This document shows, piece by piece, positions 9,071 through 17,700 of a stretch of DNA of 59,311 nucleotides. Source of the stretch: a virus. How positions within the stretch are numbered: position 1 is the first letter of the stretch; every line of letters starts with the position of its first letter. A model generated the notes under the pieces. It saw nothing but the letters and a program-made list of their open reading frames with translations, did no database searches and was not told the origin of the DNA. A program made the translations under genes and the position numbers. The DNA lies in the IMG/VR virus record IMGVR_UViG_3300047457_000862, positions 1-59,311 of that record; one strand, written 5' to 3'.

Positions 9071-9907
9071 TTACGACTGCATCCGGATCACCCGGCGACC
9101 CTGGCTTTGGAGCCAGTCAGCGTGGAGCGCCGCACCACCCGGCTCCTTCATCGCGAAGTGAATGGCATTTGCCTCGGAGCACTTCTGCGTGTCGCGAATT
9201 TCCTTCACGAGCTGCTGGAAGGCATGAAGCTCGCCGTTGCCGTTTGCGGAGAAGAGTCGAACGCCGTTCTCCACGCCAGCCGCTACCGGACGAGTTCCAG
9301 TGTTGAGAGCGATTTCGAGAGCTTCGTTCTCGTTGACGAGGCGCTCGGCAAGCTCGATGGCCTGGTCGCGCTGCGCTGCGAGAGCGGTGATCTTCGACTG
9401 GACTTCACCGAACTGGATATCCTCGGCCACCTGCTGCTCCTTGGCGCGCTGCGCTTGAATCATCGAGCGGAGCTGGATGACTTCGTTGCGGAGTGCGCTG
9501 AATGCAGCACCACCAGCGGATGCGCCAGCAGCGGCTCCAGCACCAGCAGCGGCGGAGCCTTCGGCACCACCGGCTTCGCCGTAGTAGCCAGCGTAGTCGC
9601 CATCGCCCTCTTCGCCGCCAACTTCGCCTTCGCCCTCGCCTTCACCCTCGAACTGCGAGTTGAACTGATCGATGGCCGCGTTCACGTCGTCGCGCGTCAG
9701 GCCGATCTGAGCGAGCTCTTCGTCGGAAGCGTGGTTGAGAGCCTGAAGATCTTCGGGAGTGATTCCGTCTTGATCGGCACCCTGCTCATGCAGAGCGGAG
9801 ATTGCCTGCTCATGCGCGTCGAGGCGCTGATTGAGTCCGTTGATTGCGTTCAGAACATCTGCGATGCTCGGTTCGCCCTGTTGGTTTTGGTTAGTGTTTC
9901 CAGCCAT
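9071..9907 (-). CDS. Possible nested scaffold protein (internal start)
   Basis: An in-frame ATG at 9907, codon 176 of the protease gene, begins M-A-G-N-T exactly where the protease domain ends and the scaffold region begins. It is preceded by the same GTTGACACC / TTTACAGGGC element, at the same 21-base spacing, as independent genes in this operon. Lambda C/Nu3 and many other phages produce free scaffold this way. The expected product is 278 residues. Confidence 0.5.
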   Translation of the reverse strand: MAGNTNQNQQGEPSIADVLNAINGLNQRLDAHEQAISALHEQGADQDGITPEDLQALNHASDEELAQIGLTRDDVNAAIDQFNSQFEGEGEGEGEVGGEEGDGDYAGYYGEAGGAEGSAAAGAGAAAGASAGGAAFSALRNEVIQLRSMIQAQRAKEQQVAEDIQFGEVQSKITALAAQRDQAIELAERLVNENEALEIALNTGTRPVAAGVENGVRLFSANGNGELHAFQQLVKEIRDTQKCSEANAIHFAMKEPGGAALHADWLQSQGRRVIRMQS

Positions 9908-10432
9908 GCCCTGTAAATTGGTGTCAACTGGATTTTCATCACGCGCCCCGAAAAGCCCATCAGCATTTGCTGCGGGCCGTGTTACACAGTCCACTGAGAG
10001 CAGCTTCTCTGCGCGTGCGGCTTTCTTTCCAGGTGCCACTTCGACACCCTGCCCCTTGAATGCCACGGAGAGGCCGAAGCAGTCAGGCATCGTTGCCGCG
10101 CGCTCAAGCATCAGCGGGGTCTCATCATGGTTTTTCAGCAGGTGCCAGTCGCCACGCAGCTTATTCCCGTCCATGCGGAAGTTGGTGACGTAGCCATTCA
10201 TCTTCTCGATGCCGCTGCCGTGATCGAGGTTGACCGGGACCTTGCCGCGCTCCTTCGCGAGCTGGAATAGCTTGCCGACTGTTTCATCGTCCACTTGCAG
10301 GTTGTGACCCTCCGCCTCACAGCCGCATGTAATGAGCGACACGCCCTTGATCACGCAGTCGTTTGCGTCGATGGTTCCCGTCTGTCCCGCGAACAGACCC
10401 TTCTGTTGTAGATGTATGGTTTGAAGTGCCAT
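9071..10432 (-). CDS. Head maturation protease fused to scaffold
   Basis: 453 residues from the ATG at 10432; an upstream ATG at 10486 is possible, but the GTTGAC element sits 22 bases before 10432 and favours it. Residues 1-170 look like a prohead protease: a conserved Asp-His (LDHGSG, near 74-78) and a Ser in a glycine-rich turn (FGLSVAFKG, near 123-130), the His/Ser pairing used by herpes-type/S78-like phage proteases. After a disordered Asn/Gln linker the C-terminal ~280 residues are acidic and glycine/alanine-rich with long helices, as in scaffolds. The C-terminal part probably guides capsid assembly and is then degraded. Confidence 0.8.
   Translation of the reverse strand: MALQTIHLQQKGLFAGQTGTIDANDCVIKGVSLITCGCEAEGHNLQVDDETVGKLFQLAKERGKVPVNLDHGSGIEKMNGYVTNFRMDGNKLRGDWHLLKNHDETPLMLERAATMPDCFGLSVAFKGQGVEVAPGKKAARAEKLLSVDCVTRPAANADGLFGARDENPVDTNLQGMAGNTNQNQQGEPSIADVLNAINGLNQRLDAHEQAISALHEQGADQDGITPEDLQALNHASDEELAQIGLTRDDVNAAIDQFNSQFEGEGEGEGEVGGEEGDGDYAGYYGEAGGAEGSAAAGAGAAAGASAGGAAFSALRNEVIQLRSMIQAQRAKEQQVAEDIQFGEVQSKITALAAQRDQAIELAERLVNENEALEIALNTGTRPVAAGVENGVRLFSANGNGELHAFQQLVKEIRDTQKCSEANAIHFAMKEPGGAALHADWLQSQGRRVIRMQS
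9908..9928 (-). promoter_or_regulatory. GTTGAC start-associated element (inside protease-scaffold gene)
   Basis: GTTGACACC is followed by TTTACAGGGC and ATG at 9907. It is nearly identical to the element before the tube gene although here it is coding (P-V-D-T-N-L-Q-G), which argues for selection at the nucleotide level. Confidence 0.5.
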
Positions 10433-10454
10433 ACCTTGAATGCGGACTGTCAAC
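10433..10454 (-). promoter_or_regulatory. GTTGAC start-associated element (protease gene)
   Basis: GTTGACAGTC, then CATTCAAGGT, abuts the ATG at 10432; 22 bases from first G to ATG. It lies in the 92-base gap after the 1018-residue gene, which otherwise holds nothing recognisable. Confidence 0.45.
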
Positions 10455-10524
10455 GCACCGCCAGTACAGCAGAAACCCTCACGCATCGCGATGGCGACAC
10501 ATGAGGGTCTTGCCTATGAAGAAA

Positions 10525-13500
10525 CTACACGTTGGATGATCCACCGCCCAGAGCGTATCCAGCACCGAGCCCAGCGGCCCCTGCCAGAGATGCTCCGCGC
10601 CATCCACGCAGGCGATACTTCAGATTCGGCCCCGACATCGCCGTTGGCTGCTTTACGGCACCTCCGGCCATTTCTTCGGCCTGCTTCTGTGCCGCCTGCT
10701 GCGCGACAGCCTCCTGCGCTACTGGCTGCTTCGCTACTGGCTGCTGATACGGGGCAGGGTTCACTGGCTGCACCGAAGACCCAGTCTGTCCGACCGGAGT
10801 GTTCCCGTATGAAGCAGCGGTCTTCAGTCTCGGATCTGGAGCGGTCCCTGAATTAGGCGCGATCGGCCGTTCGGCGACTGGCTTTTTGAACGGAGCATTG
10901 CGAGTGGCCTTTCGGGCCTCGTTGAGCTGGCCAGCCAGGTGACTGCGAACCTTTCCGATCGTGTCTGCCCCAGCGAGATCAGCGCGACCCGCTCCTGTCG
11001 CGGCCTGATTGAATGCGCCCTGCACTCCGCGGCCAGCAGCCTCGATCGCATCGAGCTCGGCGCGGGGCGTGCTGACTCCGACCTTCTTCATGGTCCTCAT
11101 CAGGAAATCGCCTTTGGCGAAGTTGATGATGCTGTCGAGCGACTCACGAGCGCCCCAATGAAACTTTCCAGTGTAGCCAGTGGCTCGCAGCTCATCCTTT
11201 TGATAAGCCATCGCCTTCCTTAACTCAGGCAGCTCAGCCCTGAGTCTGTCGGCCAGCATTTTCCTGCTTTTGGCGAATACCGGAACCTTGTTGAACATCG
11301 CCATTTTCTCGTGCTCGGTAACTGGCCAGATCTGACGTATCGCCCTCTCGCCTCTGGCGAACCGAATCTCATCGAGGGACTCACGAGCCGACATGCGAAT
11401 CTTCTTCCCCTTCAGCTTGCGAGCGATCCCGGCCAATGCGCTTTCCTCCTGCTGTGCCACCTGCGCGCCCTGCTTATACACCGTCCCGATGGCTTCTGGG
11501 TCGATTCCGGAGCCATCTGCGCCAGTGAACATGCCAAGCGGGTTGCGTGGGCGTGGATCAGCAAAGCAGATGGCGTTGAGGGATTCACGAGCGGACATAG
11601 CCACGGGGCGCTCTTTGATCGCTTTCATGATCTTCTTCTCGCTGTTATTGGAATCGCGCTTGCTGATACCGTATTGGATAGCTGGAGGAATAACACTCCA
11701 CGCAACGATCTTACGGTTGATCTCCCCTGTCTTCTCTCGGGCAATCTTCCTGCCTTGCTCGATAATTGCCTCTCCGTCGATCCCTGCCATCTTCGCTGCC
11801 GGATGCGCTGCGGTCTTGCGAATAGCCTCTTCAACAGCAGGGGGCATGGTAGCCCCTTCTCCGGTAAAAAACCTGCGCACTGGACCCGGTATCGCCTTGG
11901 CGGCTTTATCACGCCAGCCAAACTCAATAATACTAATCAGCTCCTCCCTTGCCGACATTTCGACGCGACCAGCTTTTCTTATCTTACTTGCCGCACCAGC
12001 GGCGTAGGTTGACCATGCACGGGCAAGCGCCGGAATAGCGTCTTTCCCGAGATGCTTTACCGCCCTTCGGCTCGCATCTGCTTCGATTGCTAGATTCGGA
12101 AGCGATGCGATAACTGCTCCTGCTTTCGTTTTTGTTGGGATCTGCTTCGCGTAATTGGTTCCAGCAAACACAGCAGCAGGAGCATTCTTCGCGATCGCAA
12201 TAGCCTCGTGAGCGGGAACGCCTGCCTTCTTGGCAGCACGGTATGCGAGCACCTTGGCGATTCGAGCCTGCCTTGCGTGCCCTGCCTCATGCGCGATAAT
12301 CTCAGCAGTCGGGGATGATCTCATGGCGCTTCCGCCCGCGCTAGTCCCTGGATTGAAATGGCTGCCGCCCTTTACCGCAGTAATATCGAAGTTATCTGGC
12401 AACTTTCCGCCTGCCACTTCTCGATACATCTCCTTAGCGCGGGCTTTGCTCACTCTCGGGAATGCGGATTTGCCTGTCATAACCCGCTCCTGGATCGCAT
12501 TGAACTTTCCTATTTTCTTTTGAATAACAGGAGCAAGCTCATCTGCTTTTTCCTTGATTCTGTTAAGAAACGAAAGCTCGATAATCCCCTCAAGGATCTG
12601 CCGTGGTTGAGTGTTAATAGTGGATAATCCATAGGTTTTTTTGACGCGAGCCATAGCCTCTTCAGCCGCTTTTCGCTCGCCTGCACTTGATGAGTCTATG
12701 CGGAGCTTTTGGATGTGCCTAAGTTTATGGAGCAACCTCTCTCTTGCAGGACTGGGAATGTGTTCCAGCGACCCCCACTCTGGAGCATGTGGGCTCATCG
12801 CACTGGCAGACTCCTCTCTGACCCTTCTAGCCTGTTCAGCATGTCTAGCCCTGACCTTGTTAATATAATCCCTGCGTCCCGTTGCCCCGAGAGCAGCCCT
12901 GTTTTGCGCATCACGCGCAAGCTGTCCAATCGCTCCAGTGTCTTTACTTGCAAGCAGAGAAGACGCTGCGCCTGTTAATCTGCCAATGCTGGAATTAGCA
13001 ACAGCTCCAGAAACAACCTCGCCTGGAGAAACGGTGTTCGCCCTTCGCGCCGTGTTCGTTGCCCCAGGAGCGGCATATACGGCTATCTCCCTGCCGGATT
13101 TAGCAGCGTTTCCAACCCCGCTGACAACAATGCTTTTTCCGGCCCCTGTGAGTGGCGTGATCGCTGTCCCTATACCGCTGGATCTAATGATCGCTGGCGA
13201 CTTCAGCCCCATCATGCCGTCCGTAATACCACCCCCAACGCGCGGCATTTTTACTCCGGCCCGCCTCCATAGCGGGGTTTTTGTGATGGCCCCGATAGCC
13301 GCCAAGGTAGCTGCGCCAATCGGAACGGCTCTCGCCGTGGCTGCGTTGATCCTTCCTGCCGCATCATCGCCAGACCTGGATGCCGACCTCTCTGCTACCG
13401 CCTGCGCACCGCCCGCAATAGCAGCACCAGCAAGCCCGCCTATTGCGGACTTCTTCAATGTTTCGGCGCGAAGCAGCGCTCCGGCTACGCCACCCAGCGC

Positions 13501-13581
13501 GGCAGCTTTGGCAATACGACGCTCAGGACGCTCTTCATTATTTCCAGTTTGCATATTTGTTGTAAATATCGGTTGCGCCAC
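10525..13581 (-). CDS. Large repeat-motif virion protein with zinc-metallopeptidase domain
   Basis: 1018 residues. The N-terminal ~130 residues contain glycine/alanine-rich membrane-like segments. Near 431-435 is H-E-A-G-H, preceded by AEIIA and followed about 65 residues later by E-A-D-A-S (500-504), the layout of YugP-like neutral zinc peptidases. Beyond residue 540 a short motif recurs four times: [MG]-(S)-A-R-E-[ES]-L-x(2)-I-x-F, with the Phe at 554, 673, 741 and 821. The C-terminus has a QPVAKQPVAQEAV-type low-complexity stretch and ends in a glycine-rich hydrophobic segment. It lies between head-joining genes and the protease. It may be an internal or ejected virion protein, perhaps cut at the repeated motif; both ideas are inference. 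Confidence 0.75.
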   Translation of the reverse strand: MAQPIFTTNMQTGNNEERPERRIAKAAALGGVAGALLRAETLKKSAIGGLAGAAIAGGAQAVAERSASRSGDDAAGRINAATARAVPIGAATLAAIGAITKTPLWRRAGVKMPRVGGGITDGMMGLKSPAIIRSSGIGTAITPLTGAGKSIVVSGVGNAAKSGREIAVYAAPGATNTARRANTVSPGEVVSGAVANSSIGRLTGAASSLLASKDTGAIGQLARDAQNRAALGATGRRDYINKVRARHAEQARRVREESASAMSPHAPEWGSLEHIPSPARERLLHKLRHIQKLRIDSSSAGERKAAEEAMARVKKTYGLSTINTQPRQILEGIIELSFLNRIKEKADELAPVIQKKIGKFNAIQERVMTGKSAFPRVSKARAKEMYREVAGGKLPDNFDITAVKGGSHFNPGTSAGGSAMRSSPTAEIIAHEAGHARQARIAKVLAYRAAKKAGVPAHEAIAIAKNAPAAVFAGTNYAKQIPTKTKAGAVIASLPNLAIEADASRRAVKHLGKDAIPALARAWSTYAAGAASKIRKAGRVEMSAREELISIIEFGWRDKAAKAIPGPVRRFFTGEGATMPPAVEEAIRKTAAHPAAKMAGIDGEAIIEQGRKIAREKTGEINRKIVAWSVIPPAIQYGISKRDSNNSEKKIMKAIKERPVAMSARESLNAICFADPRPRNPLGMFTGADGSGIDPEAIGTVYKQGAQVAQQEESALAGIARKLKGKKIRMSARESLDEIRFARGERAIRQIWPVTEHEKMAMFNKVPVFAKSRKMLADRLRAELPELRKAMAYQKDELRATGYTGKFHWGARESLDSIINFAKGDFLMRTMKKVGVSTPRAELDAIEAAGRGVQGAFNQAATGAGRADLAGADTIGKVRSHLAGQLNEARKATRNAPFKKPVAERPIAPNSGTAPDPRLKTAASYGNTPVGQTGSSVQPVNPAPYQQPVAKQPVAQEAVAQQAAQKQAEEMAGGAVKQPTAMSGPNLKYRLRGWRGASLAGAAGLGAGYALGGGSSNV

Positions 13582-14281
13582 TTCCGACCTGACCAGAGAT
13601 ACCTCCGGGAATAATCCCGGCGTATGCCCCCGCGCCAGCGCCTATGGCGGCGATATTACGAACATCCCTCCAGCCTCCAATCCTCATTCTGGAACCAGCT
13701 CGAAGCATCCCCGCGATCGCCCCGCGCACCCCACCCTTCTTGGGCGATGCAATGCGGTGCGCCAGCTTGGTCATTGCGCGACCCGTAGCACCCGGCCGCT
13801 TCAGGCCAGCTAATGCGGCACCCCCGGCAAGCGCAGCGCCAATACCAGCGCCCCCTCCCACGTATTTGAGCGTTTGAACAAGAGCATGTTTAGATGCTTC
13901 ATTCTGTGCCTGAGCACGGAGTTCCGGTTTGGCTACGTTTGCTACTGCTGTTGGGTTTCCGGACTGCAATCGCGCCCAGTAGTCGGTCCTTCGTTGTTCT
14001 ATGCGGTTCAGTTTGTCTTCAAACGAGATAATTGATGTGTTCATAATTGATTGGAATGATTGGTTTCTGGAGCGGTTTGCTTTCTTGGATGTCACGCGGA
14101 GGTTGCTCGGTGCGTTGTTTGACGGATTGCGATCCTTGTGGTCAACGTCTTTGCCGTCGCCCTTCTTCACCCTGCCCTCTTTAACGAGTAAACGGCGTGC
14201 AGCATTTCGCTTTGCACGCCGTTTGACTTGTGAAGGTTTGGAGTGGTAGTCGCGGTACTCTTTGGCGTAGTCGCGAGCCAT
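13538..14281 (-). CDS. HNH domain fused to a repeat-motif membrane-like virion protein
   Basis: 247 residues. Residues 1-75 are basic and contain an HNH pattern (D-V-D-H-K-D at 45-50, with N-N-A-P-S-N-L about 6-12 residues on), as in small phage HNH nucleases. From residue 80 a new segment starts with its own Met (codon at 14044): M-N-T-S-I-I-S-F-E-D-K, which matches the repeated short motif of the neighbours, followed by two glycine/alanine-rich hydrophobic stretches. The second part may also be made alone from 14044. Its 3' end overlaps the next gene by 44 bases. Confidence 0.65.
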   Translation of the reverse strand: MARDYAKEYRDYHSKPSQVKRRAKRNAARRLLVKEGRVKKGDGKDVDHKDRNPSNNAPSNLRVTSKKANRSRNQSFQSIMNTSIISFEDKLNRIEQRRTDYWARLQSGNPTAVANVAKPELRAQAQNEASKHALVQTLKYVGGGAGIGAALAGGAALAGLKRPGATGRAMTKLAHRIASPKKGGVRGAIAGMLRAGSRMRIGGWRDVRNIAAIGAGAGAYAGIIPGGISGQVGSGATDIYNKYANWK

Positions 14282-14287
14282 GGCTGA

Positions 14288-14740
14288 TTACTTTCCGCGC
14301 AACCGTGCGATCAGCTTTGCAACCGCGCCGCCTGCCGCCGCGACACGACCCCTTCCGAGACGCTGACCGACCTTTGCTCCGCTCCCCCACTCTCCGAGTC
14401 TCGCTTCACGGTAGTCGCCTGCGACTTTTCCAGCCTGCGACTTGAGGCTTTCATAATCACCGGGAAGGGCGCGATAACCGGCTTTGATCTTGTCTCCGAC
14501 GCTACGGACCCGATTCATCGCTCCGGGTCCACGCTCTGAGCCGCCCCAGTCATTCCACACCTTTGAGCCCCTGGCGTACAGAGCGCCGGTGCCAGCTACG
14601 CCTGTCACGCCTGCTCCGATCGCGAGATTGCGCCCGAGATTGGATTCATCCTCGTCTCCGTACCGAGAGAAGTTGATTTCCAGCGCCTTGTCGGCAATAG
14701 CGTTGAGTTGAACGAGGCGGTTAATGCGATGATTGCTCAT
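14288..14740 (-). CDS. Small repeat-motif virion protein
   Basis: 150 residues. The N-terminus reads like a single unit of the neighbouring large proteins: an R-L-x-x-L helix followed by L-E-I-N-F-S-R-Y-G-D-E (Phe 24) and then a glycine-rich hydrophobic segment (LAIGAGVTGVAGTGAL). The rest is basic, ending in LIARLRGK. It is probably a paralogue or module of the 1427-residue protein encoded just upstream. No ribosome site is evident. Confidence 0.65.
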   Translation of the reverse strand: MSNHRINRLVQLNAIADKALEINFSRYGDEDESNLGRNLAIGAGVTGVAGTGALYARGSKVWNDWGGSERGPGAMNRVRSVGDKIKAGYRALPGDYESLKSQAGKVAGDYREARLGEWGSGAKVGQRLGRGRVAAAGGAVAKLIARLRGK

Positions 14741-14791
14741 AATGGTGTGTTCTTGATGATTCTGAATTACACTGTGGGTACCGATGTCAAC

Positions 14792-17700
14792 TCACAGAAC
14801 ATCGTCCAGCAGCGACGAAAGAGCGATGAGGTCTTTGGTGACTGAGGACATCCCCATGGCACGCCGCTTCGCCCCCTCCGCAATCCCCTCCCGGAGCTTG
14901 TCGGCATAGACCGATCTATCGCCGGTCACTGCGGCCCCCGCGCCCCCGCTCGTCCTGCTGCCAGCGGCTCGCCCACCCTTATGAAGTATCGCCATCAGGC
15001 CCATTCCACCCAGCCAAGATGCTGTCATCTTCGCTGGAGTGACGACCGTATCCTGCCAGTCCTTGCGCTCAAGCAGCTTCTTCTCGCGACGCTCACGGCG
15101 GCGGATGTCCTTCAGGAGAACGAGATCGCCCTCCCTGCGGGTATCCCAGCCAGGGGCGCGGTCTTCGTTGGAGATGAAGTGGATGATGCCCCGGCCCTTG
15201 CTCCGTGCGCTGAATTTACCTTCGATGATCTTCCCGTATTTCTTGACCGCATCCTGCTGGTCCTTCGCGACCTTTGCTGCCTCGATTGCAGTAGCCGCCT
15301 CGTCTCCGGCGGCACCGCGAGCTGCGGCTTTCTTAGCCTCCCTACGAGCTGCTGCGTTTCGCCTGACCCATGCCAGGCCACGCCCGGCAATGCCCGATTG
15401 ATTCACGGCAGACGCCGCCTCGTTCACGGCGTCATCGGTATATCCCGTGATGGCATTGTAAGCCTTAGCCAGTCGCGGCATCTTGTGCGTAAGAGCATCT
15501 CGGAGCTCCCCGCTTTGAACTGCATCCCTCCAGCCTGAAATCACTGTCCCCTCCCCGGTGCCCTTCACTATGCGGCGGCTTGCGAGCGCACCGCCAGTCA
15601 GAATTGTCCCGAGGATCGCATTGCGAACCCACGGCTTATCCCATTCACGCTGACGCTCGCGGCCACGGCTATCGACGTTCTTCTCACCCTTGACTGCGCG
15701 AATCACGTCTTTCGCAAGACGAGTGCCGCGCTTTCCTGCGACGATTGCCTTGTTCGCGAATATGCGGCCTTTGCGCCATTCCTTCGAACCTTCCGGATTA
15801 CGCAGGAACTCAGGATCGGTTTCAATGTCCTCCTCGTCACGGAACTGAATTGTTTTGAGCTTTGAGTTCATAAGTAGATTTGCACCGATCAGGCCAGCGC
15901 CAACGAGGCCAGCGATCTTCGCGGCTTTCTTGGCGTTCTTCGCTCCGACATTAAAGCGGTTCGCGACCCCGCGGACGCGATTGATCCCCTTGTGCGCTGC
16001 CAGAGCGCCAGCACCAAGGGCTGCGGCTTTCCAAGGAATCCCCTCGGCGCGCTTTCCTTCGCGGGTGCGCTCGCCATACATATCCTTCCCTGCTTCTGTG
16101 CGGGTCCGAATCAGCGGCACGAGCAGAGCGCCAGCACCAGCACCAGCAGCGGCTCCGCGACGGCCCTTCATAACCCCGCCGAGCGCAGCGCCAGCAAGCA
16201 TTGTCCGCATGATGTTCGCATCACGGCGGTCAAGGTCTTCATCCTGGATCCTCTTGCGATAGCGGTCTGCCGCCAGCTTTCCGCTCAACGGAGCCTCTGC
16301 GAACCGAATCTGACGAACCTTACTGGACATCTTAACTGGCTTCTTGAGGTTGCGAAGCGTGTCAGCCTGCTGCCCCTCGTCTGCCATCTGAGCGGCACCA
16401 GCGAGCGTTCCCACAGCGCCCCCAATCAGAGCGCGACGAGCCGAACCTCCATTGCCCATCGCGGCGATCGGTATCCAGTTCTTGTTCCGGCGCACCAATC
16501 CGGCCGCCTTCTTGGTCAGGCCGAACACAGCGAGCTTCTTCGGGTCAGCCCCGGCGAGCGCCCCGAGCGCAGCTCCACTGAGCCCGCCGACGACCGCGCC
16601 ACCGACCGCGCCACTCTTCGTAGCAGATGCGGCATCACGCTTATCCGGCTTTCCGAGAATAGCCCGTCCTACGAGGCTCGACGCAAGACCCGCAGCGCCC
16701 ATGAAAGCACCAGCCTTGAACGCGGCCTTGCCGATTCGATTGAACTGTTTGCGAAGCGGTGCGGCCTTTGGAGCAGGCCCTCCTTTGCGGAACGCATTCC
16801 CATCGCGAGGACGAAGCAGCGATGCTACGATTCCACCGCCAGCAGCTCCGGTCACAGCAGAGCTGATCGCCATGCGCTTCGCGTCGTCGTATTCACCACG
16901 CTCGAAACGTAGTTGCTTCTGCTTCGACTTGTTCTCGCCTGCTTCACGCATCGCACTGCTTCCGAGCGCAGCCCCGCCAACAAGGCCAGCTCCAGTTCCG
17001 ATTGCAACGTGTTTATAGCGACGACTCTGCTCGTCATACATTTGCTTGGCGTGCTGCTTACCGAGCTTATCAGCAAGAGACTCCCTAGCCCCCTCAACGG
17101 CGCTGCTAATCCTATCCTCTGATTTGATTCGAGCAGCCTCAGCGGCCCGCGCTTTTGCCTCTGCGCTTTCGACCGCGATGCTCGCCCCGTAGTTTTCTTC
17201 GAGAAGCCTGCGGTTCTCCCTGCGAAGAGCAGCCGCCTCATTCTCGACTCGCCCAAGGTTCTCGGTCACGTCTTCAATAACCATTGGTCGCTCAGCAACC
17301 TTTTCCTTCTTAGGGGGCGCTGTCTTGACGGACTTCACCCTGCCTTTTTTGTATGGCACATGCTTCCCTGTTGGAGACGAACCACTATAACCAGGAATGC
17401 TGCGCGTGGAAAACCCCTCTGCGATGTCATTCACATCTAGCACACTCTTCGGACTTGAAAAGGTATCGCGCAAATCCTCAATGCTTTCCTGCACGCCCGC
17501 GTATTCCTCCTTAACGCGCTTCCTGCGAAGGCGCATCATGTCCGCAGCGGTTTTAGCCATACTCTTATTTTTCTTTGCCTTCCACTTTGAAAAACCTGGC
17601 CTTACCCTCACGAGATCTCCGATATGCGGCCCGTTTTCTGCCAGTTGCTTCTCGATCTCTTTTCTCAGACTTGGAAACATATCCTTCAGCCTATCTCCGC

